A stretch of 53,725 nt of DNA from RGIG8767 sp964531805 (GCA_964531805.1 CAZHGE010000006.1:1-53725), one strand, 5' to 3'; positions 24,847 through 35,348 are shown, numbered from the stretch's first letter. The notes: generated by a model not told the origin, from the sequence alone. A program made the numbers and translations.

Positions 24847-27800
24847 CTATTCACATTTTACTTCTTTTCCCAGCGCGAAGGAATATAAAATCTTCTCTTT
24901 CACCTTATATCCAGTGATTTTTTCTAACGCCTCTGTATAATACTTAAGCTGTGTTTCGTAACGCTTCTTAAGCTCATCACCGATCTTTACAGCATCTGTT
25001 TTATAATCAAGGAGCACTATTTCCCCATCTTCAATAAAATACACGTCAATGATACCCTGTATCAGTACTTTTTCATCTTTTGGAAATTCTTCTGACAAGC
25101 GGCTTGCTTCAATTCCAAGTACGAAAGGCCGTTCTTTATACAGATCACCTCGCTCCTGGGCTACTGCCATACGCACTGCTACAGGCGACCCTAAAAAAGT
25201 GCCAATCTTTTTTAAATTGACCATATCCACTTCTTCCTGGGTAATGCGCCCACTTTCAACAAACTGCTCTATACTCTTTTGCATATAAGCAGTATGATTA
25301 TTGCTACTTTCCTTCTGTTCCTCCATCAGTTTGGCATAATCTAAAAGTTCAAGCAGTCTGTGGTAAGCACTACCTCTTGCTGCTCCACTGACTTCCCTGC
25401 TTTCTTTTGCAAAGTTGGGAATATACGGAACAATTTCTTCTGTAGGGAATAAAGAAATTGGCGTTTCTTCTAACGACTGCTTTTCAAATGCTTTGTGCAT
25501 GGCAGCCATCTTAAGTTCTGATACAGAAGTCTTGGTGTATAAATCTTTTAAATTTTCATGGGGATATACAAAGTTCAACTGGTCACTCAACTCTCTATTG
25601 GCCGCCTTTGCCACTTCGTTGAATTCCCTTCTGCTATCACTGATATCCACATTCTGCGCTTCAGCCATCTCTTCTACCATAGCAAGCAATGTCTGCTTAT
25701 TCCACTGCTCTTTTACAGCTGCCTCTATAGCTTCGTTTTCTAAATCCTGTGCTGTATACAGTTTTATATTCATAAGAGGGCTGTCTGCTGATAATATCCA
25801 GTCTAAATAGCATCTGGCACCAACACGGCTTTGTAATGGCAGCAACTTGCTGCTTCTACTACCTGCTTCACTCAATCCATCCAGCACACCAGCATCTGAC
25901 TCCTCATTCCCATATCTATCTCCCAATCCCAGTTTTTCAAAATCCTTACAAAAACCAGTCAGGATCAATTTTTCCTTGGCGCGGGTCAACGCTACATATA
26001 ATACACGCAGTTCTTCCCCAAGACTTTCCTCCTGCATATATTTTGCCAGAAAACGCTTACGGATGTCCTTATATTTTACGCGTTTATTCAAATCCACGTA
26101 ATCCAGCCCAACACCATAATCCGACTCACAGATAAGTGCACTTTCCGTATCCCGCATATTAAATAATCCGGCACAGCCTGCCACAATGCAGACCGGGAAT
26201 TCCAATCCCTTACTTTTATGGATGGTCATAATACGCACAACATCAGCTGCTTCATCCTGTGTTCCGGCTTCGCCAAACTCCACATCGTATTTTTGTATCT
26301 TTTCAATATAACGGATAAAATGAAATAAGCCACTGTAACTGGACTTTTCAAATCCTTCCGCTTTTGTAAGCAGCATTTGTACATTGGCAAGGCGCTGCTG
26401 ACCTCCAGGTAACGATGCCGTTTCATATAAATAATCTGTTTCATTTAACAGTCTTCGTAAAATCTTATGAATGGGCTCATATGCAATACGAATTCTATAG
26501 GAAGAAAACCATTTCAGAAAATCACGGCATTTTTTTGCTAAACGAAGTTCGTCTGCTGTCATCTCCGTCTCTGAAGAAGCCGGCACATCCTCCAAATCTT
26601 CTGCCTTCTCGCTCAGCGAAACTACAGCAGCATAAAGGGAACCCTTTTTTCCGCTCTGGATCAATGCCATTTCCTCATCCGTAAATTTTCCAAACCAGGA
26701 TGTCATAGTACCAAACAATGGAATATCCTGTTTCGGATTATCCAGTGTTTTTAGGAAATTTAAAAGGATACGGATCTCTGTTGTAGAAAAATAACCCGTA
26801 CTTTTTGCCACATGAAGGGGAATCCCTTCTTCTTCAAATACATTTTGAAAGGCCTCATCCCAGCCTTTTAAATTACGCAGCAGAATTACAATATCTCCAT
26901 AGCCGGCTTTGTGAAGGCCGCCTGCACCATCAGCTACTTCATAACTACCCACAAGCTTCTTAATGCGGTGCGCCACAAGTCTTGCTTCCTGCTCTTTTTT
27001 ATCTTTATTCTCATCATCCTTTTGAATCAGACAGAGTTCCATCTGATCCCGCCCCTCTGCCTTTTTAGGATAATCCGCTCCTAAATACAGGGCACTATCC
27101 TCATCATAGGACACATTACCCAGATCACGTCCCATGATCCGGTAAAATAAGCTGTTGACCCCATCCACCACTTCACCGCGGCTTCGGTAGTTTTTGGCAA
27201 GGTCAATACGCTGTAATATAGTATCCTCCCGCACTTCTTTTTCATAGGTATCGTATTTTTCCATGAAAATCTGTGGGCGGGCCAAACGGAACTGGTAAAT
27301 GCTCTGTTTTACATCCCCCACCATAAAGCGGTTATAGTTTCCTTCCTCTTCACCGGAAATGGTCTTAAGCAGCCATTCCTGTACCAAATTGGAATCCTGA
27401 TACTCATCGATCATAATTTCATGAAAATACTTACGGTATTCCAATGCCGTTTTAGTGGGCACATATTCCCCATCCTTTTTCTGTAAAAGAATCTGCAGGG
27501 CAAAATGCTCCATGTCAGAAAAATCAATAATCTTTTTCTCTTTTTTCGCCGCCATCAAACGGGTATGGAAATCCAATACCGTATCGCATAATTCTTTTAC
27601 GATCCGGTCATTTTCTGCAAAACCAGTCAGCATTTCTTCTATGGAATAGGAAAAGAAATCGGCTTTTAAGTCTTTTAAGATTTCTTTCATGACATCGCGC
27701 TGTTTTTTCACATATTCTTTTACTTCCGGATCTGCATCCGCATCCTTTTTACGGGAAAGAGTCATAAATTCCAGCGTCTGCATCCGTTCATGCAGCTGCA

Positions 27801-28629
27801 CAAAAGAATCCGCTTCTAAAAAACGCTTAAGCTGGGCAATGTCAGCCTCCATCATGGGAAGATAACTGACAGGACCTGCTGCCTCTGTACACATTTCCAC
27901 ATTCTTTGCAGCGATTTCATGACAGATCCCAATATCCCTTTTTACCAGTTCTAATAATTTCTGCATCCATACAGACTGACACATCTGTGCTTCATCCTTG
28001 ATGGCATAATCATTTCTCCGCTCCGTAAGCCAGTCTTCCGGGAATGGATAGCTTAAGGATTTATTATAAAAAGCAAACAGAATATCACTTATTGCACTGA
28101 TACGGTTCCCTGTTACAAAACGATCCAAAAGATGGGCAAAGCTGCCTGATTTAGTCTGTGAGATATCTGCGTCCGCCACTGAAGCCTGCAAACGTTCCTC
28201 CAGCAAACACTCCATCACATCTTCTTTTAACAGACGCATTTCCCCCTCGTCTGCCACACGGAAACCGGGGTCCAATCCTATATCATTAAAATTATTTTGT
28301 AAAATAAATAAACAAAAACTATCAATGGTCGTAATCTGGGCATGATGAAGAAGCGTTGCCTGACGCTGCAAATGATCACTGTAATGTTCTTCCAGTTTCT
28401 TTACAATGGCATCGCTGATCTTTTCACGCATGGACGCCGCTGCTGCCTTTGTAAAGGTTACAATCAGCAAATGGTCAATGTCCACCGGATGTTCTTCATC
28501 ACTGATCATACGGATGATACGTTCCACAAGTACCGTAGTCTTACCACTCCCAGCAGCAGCCGATACCAGAATATTACGATTCCGCAGGTTGATCACATCA
28601 TTCTGTTCTTTGGAAAATACGATTCCCAT
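24847..28629 (-). CDS. addA: AddAB helicase-nuclease, subunit AddA
   Basis: ATP-dependent 3'-5' helicase and nuclease subunit that processes double-strand breaks for RecA. Walker A AAAGSGKTT (24-32), Walker B DEYQDSN, UvrD-like motifs RVLYVALTRAKEKL and MTIHKSKGLEFPV, and a C-terminal RecB-type nuclease with GIIDVYF and DYKTD (Asp near 1206-1212). 1260 residues is full length. GAGG precedes the ATG; it is 64 nt downstream of addB. Confidence 0.97.
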   Translation of the reverse strand: MGIVFSKEQNDVINLRNRNILVSAAAGSGKTTVLVERIIRMISDEEHPVDIDHLLIVTFTKAAAASMREKISDAIVKKLEEHYSDHLQRQATLLHHAQITTIDSFCLFILQNNFNDIGLDPGFRVADEGEMRLLKEDVMECLLEERLQASVADADISQTKSGSFAHLLDRFVTGNRISAISDILFAFYNKSLSYPFPEDWLTERRNDYAIKDEAQMCQSVWMQKLLELVKRDIGICHEIAAKNVEMCTEAAGPVSYLPMMEADIAQLKRFLEADSFVQLHERMQTLEFMTLSRKKDADADPEVKEYVKKQRDVMKEILKDLKADFFSYSIEEMLTGFAENDRIVKELCDTVLDFHTRLMAAKKEKKIIDFSDMEHFALQILLQKKDGEYVPTKTALEYRKYFHEIMIDEYQDSNLVQEWLLKTISGEEEGNYNRFMVGDVKQSIYQFRLARPQIFMEKYDTYEKEVREDTILQRIDLAKNYRSRGEVVDGVNSLFYRIMGRDLGNVSYDEDSALYLGADYPKKAEGRDQMELCLIQKDDENKDKKEQEARLVAHRIKKLVGSYEVADGAGGLHKAGYGDIVILLRNLKGWDEAFQNVFEEEGIPLHVAKSTGYFSTTEIRILLNFLKTLDNPKQDIPLFGTMTSWFGKFTDEEMALIQSGKKGSLYAAVVSLSEKAEDLEDVPASSETEMTADELRLAKKCRDFLKWFSSYRIRIAYEPIHKILRRLLNETDYLYETASLPGGQQRLANVQMLLTKAEGFEKSSYSGLFHFIRYIEKIQKYDVEFGEAGTQDEAADVVRIMTIHKSKGLEFPVCIVAGCAGLFNMRDTESALICESDYGVGLDYVDLNKRVKYKDIRKRFLAKYMQEESLGEELRVLYVALTRAKEKLILTGFCKDFEKLGLGDRYGNEESDAGVLDGLSEAGSRSSKLLPLQSRVGARCYLDWILSADSPLMNIKLYTAQDLENEAIEAAVKEQWNKQTLLAMVEEMAEAQNVDISDSRREFNEVAKAANRELSDQLNFVYPHENLKDLYTKTSVSELKMAAMHKAFEKQSLEETPISLFPTEEIVPYIPNFAKESREVSGAARGSAYHRLLELLDYAKLMEEQKESSNNHTAYMQKSIEQFVESGRITQEEVDMVNLKKIGTFLGSPVAVRMAVAQERGDLYKERPFVLGIEASRLSEEFPKDEKVLIQGIIDVYFIEDGEIVLLDYKTDAVKIGDELKKRYETQLKYYTEALEKITGYKVKEKILYSFALGKEVKCE

Positions 28630-28693
28630 TTTCTACCTCTCATTTGGAAAAGTCTACGCCTCCTGTAAAACACCGGACACTCTGCAAACCATC

Positions 28694-31600
28694 CTATTGA
28701 TTTGTCAGTTTTTCCTGCATTTTTTCCAGATAATCCGTATCCTTTTCTTTTTCTAAACTACGCTTCCTGTGCCCAGGCAGTTTTTCATCAAAACCACAGA
28801 CATCCTGATAAGCACAATAAGTACAAGAGTCCACACCTCCACTCATATAGGGATTTAGTGGTATTTCTCCTTTTTTGATCCTTACACCCATGTCCTTTAA
28901 GCAGTAAGACGCATAATCAGAAAGCAGTTTCATCTGTTCTTTGTCATAAGCATTTACCGATGCCCTCAGTCCACCCTTGCTGTCATAATCAAGGTGTACA
29001 CAGTCCGATTTCTGTGTTTTGGAAGTATCCAGTGCTTCTAAAATATCTCCGTCACTGTTTATGATCCCCTTCATACGAAGGGCTTCCCTGACTTTCTGGT
29101 TCACGGCTTCTTCACTGATACCGGAACTGCCTTCCACCAGCGGATCTGCCATATGATAATAAAGCATGGCAGCCCCCACCGCTTCTTTACCCGGATTCTC
29201 TTTTTCCACACGGCGCAGTGCTTCCTTCATGTACACCACTAACTGCAGCTGCGTACCATGATAAAAGGCCGCCAAATCAAAATTCTTATCTCCGGATTTA
29301 TAATCCACAATCTTTACATAAACCTTATCCTCTTTTTCACAGATATCCATACGGTCTATACGTCCCATCAGACGCATCCTGTCTTTTTCTGTAAAAGATA
29401 AGTCCATATCCTGTAAATCTTCAATCACTTGGAAAGAAACTTCATATTCCCTGGGCACAAAACGTCCCTTTCCAATCTGATAGGAAATATTAGAAACGCA
29501 TTTCTGCAATATTTTTTCCATACGTCCCATGGTATAGCGGTTCAAGGCATTTTCATATAACAACGCATCCGTATACCCTAAGCACACCTCTTCCATGGCT
29601 TCTGCCACAAAAATATTCCCCTCTTCCTTCGGAAAATCCAGCCATGTATAGTTATGCTCCTGCAATTTCTGAGAAAACCGCTCCATCACTCCATGGAAAA
29701 TCGTTCCCATGTCCTTTGACTCGAATCCATACAACTGACGCTCTTTTAAGGAAAGACCATACTGTAAAAAATAAGAGTATGCGCAGGAGGCATATTTTTC
29801 CATACGGCTTATACTGGAAAGAATTGTGTCACCAAATAACAGTCCTGCTGCTGTTCGTGAAATTGCCGCATCCTTTTTTACATAGAACGCATTCTCAATA
29901 AAATGGGTTATGAGTAATTTGTCCGCTTCTTTACGGCCAAACAATGACAACAATTGTATAAAACGGCTGCGCTCTTTTTCTGTAATAGTACCGTCCGCAT
30001 ATTTTAGCAAGAGCAGGCAGAACAGCTCCTTGGCTTCGGCCATATTGCCAATCCGTAAGTTTTCATCCGTCATATCCCGTTCCCATTCACAGCCCGGAAA
30101 CATTTTTTTCATCATACCAATCAAGTATGAAGGACGTATGGCAGCGCCCTGGACATCCATACCGATATAGGACAGATACAGGCCTTCTGACGGCTTGGTC
30201 ATATTCAGGTACAGATAATACTTCTGAATGTACATCTGATCCCTTGGGGATGGTGCCAGTTCCTGATTACTTCCCTTTAAAAATTCCCTGTCAATATCAG
30301 AAATAATACCACCCTTTGAGGCTTTTGACGGAATGTTGCCATCATTTACCCCTAAGAAAAATAAATATTTTACCGGTTTCAAACGGGTACGTTCCATATC
30401 GCCTACAATAATACGGTCCACGCTTCTTGGGATAATACCCACTTCTATTTCATCAAATCCTGCATCTAAAATATCTGCAAATTCCTTCACCGTCATTTTT
30501 TCCTGACCGATCAACTCCATGATCTGATCCAGTAATTCCATAATAAGACGGTATATCTGCTGATATTCTCTTGCTTTGGCATCCTCACCTTTGTTTTTGA
30601 AAAACTCTGCAAAACCTGCCAGTTTTTCTTCTATCCGGTTCTCCAATATAAATCCATATAGCCGCTTTACCAGTTCACTAACGATAAGCATGGATGTATG
30701 TGTATTTTCCTGCTTTTTACTGCCATATAACAAACCGGATATCTGTGCAATAAAACGCCCTCGCAGACTATTTAATGCTTCCAGTTCTTCTATAGCATCC
30801 TCTTTTTGTTTCATGGCATAGGTTCTTCCGGCAAAAGCATGTGTCCATGCCTTTTTTCCACGGATTCCCATTTCCAGCACATAGTTTTCCAGATCATCCA
30901 CTTCTTCAGGTGTAAGATCAGCCAGTCCGCTTCGCAGATAATGAAAAACCGATTCATAACTGAAATTCTCTGTCATAATAGACAGAGCGGATTTAATAAA
31001 TTCCACAAAAGGATTTAATTCTATTCCTCTTGTCTTATCCATAAACAAAGGCAGTTCATACTGCATAAACTCATTTTCAATACAGCTTTCATAAGCAGAA
31101 AGGTCCCCTGCAATAACCGCAATATCACGATATGCACAGCCACTCTCCTTTATGAGGGCACGGATCTGTCTGCACAAAAAACGTACCTCGCTCTGCATAT
31201 CTTTATGAAAAGAAATCCGAACACGCTGCTCTTTTTTTCCCATATAAGAAACCATGGGATAACGAAACAGCTGCTTTTCCAAAAAGGCAAGCTCTTCCCT
31301 ACCGCCAAAGCGGTATTTGTTTTCTAAAAACACTGGTTCAAGAATCTTTATCTGACGCTTCTGTGCCAGCTGCTCAAGCCTCATCACCGTTTTATCGGCA
31401 AAAGCAAATAATTCCTGAGACTTATCTTCCTCTTTCTTTTCGCTGGTAATGGTTACAATCACCTTATCGCAAAGTTCCAATAAAACACCAATTACGTTTT
31501 CCTGAATAGGTGTAAAACCGGTAAAACCATCAAATACCACAACACTTCCCTGTATCAATGCAGACTTATGCAGTTCTTTTGCCAGAATATCCATGGATTC

Positions 31601-32134
31601 TTCTGTCGTAATGTAGTTATCTTTGATATATTCCCGAAAAGTCCGGTATAAAACCTGAAGGTCTTTTAATTTATAATGAAGGGCACCTCTGCTCTTTGCA
31701 TAATCGATCATGGCATTCAGTTCTGCTTCCCCGATCCCATACTGCATAAATTCAGAAATAGCAGACTTTATCTCGTGAATATATCCCTGTTTGTTCAGAT
31801 TACTGCCGATTACCGGCACCTGATCTTTGATCGAACCGGCAATTTTGCGCAGAATCAGACTTTTACCCGTATCATCCAGAACTGGCTTACGGTTTCCGCC
31901 AGTTTCCTCGAAGATACGGTGAGCCAGACGGCTGAAACTTAAAATATCAATATTCATAATGCCGCCGCAGGAGCTTCTATTTACAAAATCCATCTGGGTC
32001 TGCATGGTAAACTGATCCGGTACGATCACAAAATAGTTTTTCTTTGGGTTTTCTTTCCCCTCTTTCAGAATCTGATCACAGACACATGTACTTTTTCCGC
32101 TGCCGCTTCCGCCCACAATGATCTGAAGTGCCAT
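28694..32134 (-). CDS. addB: AddAB helicase-nuclease, subunit AddB
   Basis: Second subunit of AddAB. Walker A GGSGSGKST (8-16); an inactive helicase core; a C-terminal nuclease with GRIDRMDI and VDYKSGD. The four iron-sulfur cysteines are visible: one in YASCAYSYF near residue 790, and Cys1104, Cys1107 and Cys1113 in CTYCAYQDVC. 1146 residues is normal. It is the first gene of addB-addA. Confidence 0.97.
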   Translation of the reverse strand: MALQIIVGGSGSGKSTCVCDQILKEGKENPKKNYFVIVPDQFTMQTQMDFVNRSSCGGIMNIDILSFSRLAHRIFEETGGNRKPVLDDTGKSLILRKIAGSIKDQVPVIGSNLNKQGYIHEIKSAISEFMQYGIGEAELNAMIDYAKSRGALHYKLKDLQVLYRTFREYIKDNYITTEESMDILAKELHKSALIQGSVVVFDGFTGFTPIQENVIGVLLELCDKVIVTITSEKKEEDKSQELFAFADKTVMRLEQLAQKRQIKILEPVFLENKYRFGGREELAFLEKQLFRYPMVSYMGKKEQRVRISFHKDMQSEVRFLCRQIRALIKESGCAYRDIAVIAGDLSAYESCIENEFMQYELPLFMDKTRGIELNPFVEFIKSALSIMTENFSYESVFHYLRSGLADLTPEEVDDLENYVLEMGIRGKKAWTHAFAGRTYAMKQKEDAIEELEALNSLRGRFIAQISGLLYGSKKQENTHTSMLIVSELVKRLYGFILENRIEEKLAGFAEFFKNKGEDAKAREYQQIYRLIMELLDQIMELIGQEKMTVKEFADILDAGFDEIEVGIIPRSVDRIIVGDMERTRLKPVKYLFFLGVNDGNIPSKASKGGIISDIDREFLKGSNQELAPSPRDQMYIQKYYLYLNMTKPSEGLYLSYIGMDVQGAAIRPSYLIGMMKKMFPGCEWERDMTDENLRIGNMAEAKELFCLLLLKYADGTITEKERSRFIQLLSLFGRKEADKLLITHFIENAFYVKKDAAISRTAAGLLFGDTILSSISRMEKYASCAYSYFLQYGLSLKERQLYGFESKDMGTIFHGVMERFSQKLQEHNYTWLDFPKEEGNIFVAEAMEEVCLGYTDALLYENALNRYTMGRMEKILQKCVSNISYQIGKGRFVPREYEVSFQVIEDLQDMDLSFTEKDRMRLMGRIDRMDICEKEDKVYVKIVDYKSGDKNFDLAAFYHGTQLQLVVYMKEALRRVEKENPGKEAVGAAMLYYHMADPLVEGSSGISEEAVNQKVREALRMKGIINSDGDILEALDTSKTQKSDCVHLDYDSKGGLRASVNAYDKEQMKLLSDYASYCLKDMGVRIKKGEIPLNPYMSGGVDSCTYCAYQDVCGFDEKLPGHRKRSLEKEKDTDYLEKMQEKLTNQ

Positions 32135-32171
32135 TTCTTCTACCCTTTCATTTTGTACACATTCTAATTTT

Positions 32172-32197
32172 ATAAATTAGCAACGTTCCTAATTTAT
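32172..32197. promoter_or_regulatory. palindrome in the addB leader
   Basis: ATAAATTAG and CTAATTTAT form perfect 9-bp arms around CAACGTTC. It lies just downstream of the predicted addB transcription start, so it is either an operator or a 5' stem-loop. It does not match the LexA box seen elsewhere in the window. Confidence 0.5.
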
Positions 32198-32207
32198 CAC
32201 CGTTCTT

Positions 32208-32236
32208 ATTTTAGCACATTATTTATGTCTTCTAAA
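32208..32236 (-). promoter_or_regulatory. probable promoter of addBA
   Basis: Minus strand: TTTAGA (32236-32231), 17-bp spacer, TAAAAT (32213-32208). Confidence 0.45.
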
Positions 32237-32272
32237 GTACTAAAGAAGGGTGTATTTTCATAGGAAATGTAT

Positions 32273-32278
32273 TATAAT
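32273..32278 (+). promoter_or_regulatory. -10 box of the CZB chemoreceptor gene
   Basis: TATAAT 39 nt before the start codon. No good -35 box stands 17 bp upstream. Confidence 0.4.
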
Positions 32279-32316
32279 ATAAGTTATGAAAATTTTACCA
32301 AGGAAAGGTGACACAG

Positions 32317-33726
32317 ATGAAAATCATAGGCGCTAAAAAAACTAATCTGATTAACTCTATTTCCCAGCTGCAGGAAGCAAATTATTCTTCTGACCCACAG
32401 TTAGATGCGATGTACCAGCGTTTATTGAATGGACGCGAACAGTTCGAAGATGCTTTGGCCAAAAATCTTCACGCAGTTATGCAGATCAGTTCTCTGGATC
32501 TTGCTTTATCCCAGCATACAGAGCACATGATCAGCCTTGCACATGATGTGGCAGATGAAACCCACATTATTTCTGACGCAGCTTCAGAATGTTCCTCCGT
32601 TGCTGTTATGGTCAATTCCCAGCATGAGGAATTAACACATACCATCATTGAAGCTTCTGAGGAAACAGATCAGGTATACAAAAAGATTGAGGCTGGACAG
32701 CAGGAATTAACTGAGATTAAACAACTCTCTGAACAGACCATCAAAATTTCTGAAATCATGCAGAAAGATATGGATGAACTGATGGGCGTGATCAATCACA
32801 TGAATGAAGTTATTGCCGGTATCAATGCCATTTCTTCCCAGACAAATTTACTTGCCCTCAATGCTTCTATCGAAGCAGCCAGAGCCGGTGAAGCCGGAAA
32901 AGGATTTGCCGTTGTAGCCGATGAGATCCGTAAACTAGCAGAAGAAACTCAAACCTTAACAGCCAGCATGGGTAACTTCGTAGAAGGGATCAAAACAGCT
33001 TCTGAAAAAAGTACTGAAAGCGCTGCGGATACCATCAATGCTCTCAGCACCATGACAGAAAAGATTGGTAACGTATGGGCGATCAATGACGAAAACCAGA
33101 AGCATGTTTCTACTGTAAACTCTTCTATCAGTTCTTTGGCGGCTGTCAGTGAAGAAATCAGTAGTTCTATGGCAGAATTAGAGTCCCAGACAGACAGCAT
33201 TGAAGAACAATGCCGTGCGTTAAAAGACAATACAAACCAAATGCGTACAATCAGCACGGATTTACAGAAAGTAACAGAACCAATCGCCGATATCGAAATG
33301 ACCTTGGACAATGCTGCCAAGGTTATGGGAACTATGACGGATGATCCATTCTACAGAATGCAGCAGAAAGAATTCGCACAACACATTGGCAAAGCAATTG
33401 CTGCTCATGAAGGCTGGTTATCACATTTAAAAGAAATGGTAGATTCCGAAAGCATCCTTCCACTCCAGTTGAATGCAGCAAAATGTGGTTTCGGACATTT
33501 CTACTACTCCATGACTCCTAAGAATCCTGCTTTAAAAGATATCTGGACAGACTTAGAAGCAAAGCATGTGAAATTCCATGGATATGGTAAAGATGTAATA
33601 GATGCGTTAATGAAAGACGATGCTGCGACTGCAAGAAAGCTTTATGAAGATGCAGACCACTACTCAGAGGAACTGATTTCTGACTTAAAGAAACTGAAAG
33701 CTATTGCAGAAAGCAATATCAAATAA
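32317..33726 (+). CDS. soluble methyl-accepting chemotaxis protein with CZB domain
   Basis: 469 residues without any membrane segment, so a cytoplasmic receptor. The signalling hairpin NLLALNASIEAARAGEAGKG is present near residue 185. The C-terminal ~110 residues are a CZB zinc-binding domain: His364, Cys390 in KCGFGHFYYS, and His417/His421 in KHVKFHGYG. CZB receptors sense zinc availability or oxidants acting on the Cys-zinc site. The ATG at 32317 is preferred because AAGGAAAGG lies 8 nt upstream; a GTG at 32308 overlaps that site. Confidence 0.93.
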   Translation: MKIIGAKKTNLINSISQLQEANYSSDPQLDAMYQRLLNGREQFEDALAKNLHAVMQISSLDLALSQHTEHMISLAHDVADETHIISDAASECSSVAVMVNSQHEELTHTIIEASEETDQVYKKIEAGQQELTEIKQLSEQTIKISEIMQKDMDELMGVINHMNEVIAGINAISSQTNLLALNASIEAARAGEAGKGFAVVADEIRKLAEETQTLTASMGNFVEGIKTASEKSTESAADTINALSTMTEKIGNVWAINDENQKHVSTVNSSISSLAAVSEEISSSMAELESQTDSIEEQCRALKDNTNQMRTISTDLQKVTEPIADIEMTLDNAAKVMGTMTDDPFYRMQQKEFAQHIGKAIAAHEGWLSHLKEMVDSESILPLQLNAAKCGFGHFYYSMTPKNPALKDIWTDLEAKHVKFHGYGKDVIDALMKDDAATARKLYEDADHYSEELISDLKKLKAIAESNIK

Positions 33727-33850
33727 GAGAGTCTGTTCCATCTTCAGACACGCTCTCGCTTAATTAAAAACGTAACGGCACTAAGTTTGCAAAATACGCA
33801 AACTTAGTGCCGACGTTTTTAAAAAGTCTTCAGATGGAATCAGACTCTCT
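33726..33850. terminator. nested double hairpin between convergent genes
   Basis: An outer 18-bp stem with one bulged base (33726-33743 with 33832-33850) encloses an inner near-perfect palindrome (33766-33790 with 33798-33820, core GGCACTAAGTTTGC). A and T runs flank both levels, so either hairpin could act as a terminator in both directions between the chemoreceptor and permease genes. Confidence 0.8.
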
Positions 33851-33886
33851 TTTCTTCCAATTCCCGCTCTTGCCTTATCTCATTTT

Positions 33887-35230
33887 CTATACTTCAAAAT
33901 TCACACCTGTATCGTCAGGTTTTTCTTCGTCATATTTATAATCTTTGCCCGGAAGGACTGCGTTCAGAATAATACCTGTTAATGATCCTACTGCGAGGCC
34001 TGATAAGCTGATGGTTACACCTGCTACTCTAATGGCTACAGCACCAGCAGCGGAATAATTGATACCAATTGAAAGAACCAGGATAAGGGCTGCGATAATT
34101 ACGTTGCGGCTCTTTGTAAAATCAACCTTAGTCTCTACAATATTACGAACACCAACTGCTGAGATCATACCGTATAATACCAGCGAAACACCACCCATGG
34201 TTGCTGCCGGCATACAACTGATCAGCGCTGATACCTTAGGACAGAAAGAAAATAAAATAGCAAAAACTGCAGCAATACGGATTACAAGTGGATCATATAC
34301 TTTTGTCAAAGTAAGTACACCTGTATTTTCACCATATGTGGTATTGGCAGGTGCTCCAAATAATGAAGCTAAAATTGTTGCAAGACCATCACCTAATAAT
34401 GTGCGGTGAAGCCCAGGATCTTTGATATAATTTTTACCAACGGTAGAAGAAATAGCAGAAATATCACCAATATGCTCTACCATAGTTGCAAGCGCAATCG
34501 GCATGATCGTAATAACTGCAGTAATCAGTAAAGAGGCATCCGGGGCAGAAAAAACAGAAAATACGGTCTCACTCCATTTAATAGGAAGTCCAATCCATGC
34601 AGCATCTGAAACCGGAGTAAAATCAACCTGTCCCATTACAGCAGCGATCACGTAAGAACCGATTACACCACATATAATCGGAACAATCTTAATCATTCCT
34701 TTTCCCCAGATATTGCATACAATTACAATAACAATTGCTATGATAGCGATAAGCCAGTTATTAGCACAATTATCAATCGCTGACTGAGACAGATTCAAAC
34801 CAATGGCAATAATGATAGGACCGGTTACGATTGGTGGGAAATACTGCATAACCTTGCTGCTTCCAAATGCTTTAATAAATGCTGCAAGCACCAGATACAA
34901 CAAGCCGGCACATGCTACACCAAAACAGGCATATGGCAGCAATTCCGTCTCTCCATTTGGTGCAATAGCCCAGTAACCAGCTAAAAATGCAAAGGAAGAT
35001 CCTAAAAATGCAGGAACCTTACCCTTTGCAAGAAAATGGAACAACAATGTACCCAAACCAGCAAATAATAATGTTGCTGATACACTCAATCCTGTAAGTG
35101 CCGGTACCAATACGGTAGCTCCAAACATGGCAAACATGTGCTGAACACCTAAGATCAGCATTTTGGATGTACCAAGACTTTTGGCATCGTAGATTGCTTC
35201 TTCCCCGATGTCTTTGTTTACTTTACTCAT
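33887..35230 (-). CDS. uracil/xanthine permease, NCS2 family
   Basis: Proton-coupled nucleobase permease with about 14 membrane segments in 447 residues. Family segments: QHMFAMFGATVLVPALTG near the N-terminus, VEHIGDISAISSTVG, and the NTTYGENTGVLTLTKV motif. Uracil (UraA) versus xanthine cannot be decided from sequence. Start 35230 is set by GGAGGAGAAG upstream; an ATG 21 nt earlier lies before that site. No purine riboswitch is found upstream. Confidence 0.92.
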   Translation of the reverse strand: MSKVNKDIGEEAIYDAKSLGTSKMLILGVQHMFAMFGATVLVPALTGLSVSATLLFAGLGTLLFHFLAKGKVPAFLGSSFAFLAGYWAIAPNGETELLPYACFGVACAGLLYLVLAAFIKAFGSSKVMQYFPPIVTGPIIIAIGLNLSQSAIDNCANNWLIAIIAIVIVIVCNIWGKGMIKIVPIICGVIGSYVIAAVMGQVDFTPVSDAAWIGLPIKWSETVFSVFSAPDASLLITAVITIMPIALATMVEHIGDISAISSTVGKNYIKDPGLHRTLLGDGLATILASLFGAPANTTYGENTGVLTLTKVYDPLVIRIAAVFAILFSFCPKVSALISCMPAATMGGVSLVLYGMISAVGVRNIVETKVDFTKSRNVIIAALILVLSIGINYSAAGAVAIRVAGVTISLSGLAVGSLTGIILNAVLPGKDYKYDEEKPDDTGVNFEV

Positions 35231-35319
35231 CTCTTCTCCTCCTGTATACACAATTTTTCTTAAAGTGCCGTTTGTTTCCTGCTAATGCAGTATGTTCCCA
35301 AAAGACACTCACTTATAAC

Positions 35320-35348
35320 ATCGTAATCTTTCTATAAACCTGCGTCAA
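35320..35348 (-). promoter_or_regulatory. promoter of the nucleobase permease gene
   Basis: Minus strand: TTGACG (35348-35343), 17-bp spacer, TACGAT (35325-35320). The leader to the start codon is about 85 nt. The 304-nt gap between permease and TetR genes otherwise holds only the TetR promoter and short inverted repeats. Confidence 0.6.

Noticed and set aside
32172..32197. LexA box before addB
   Set aside because: The palindrome has TAAATTAG arms and lacks GAAC/GTTC half-sites.
35231..35343. Purine riboswitch before the uracil/xanthine permease
   Set aside because: The conserved loop and junction bases of the purine aptamer are absent on the relevant strand.
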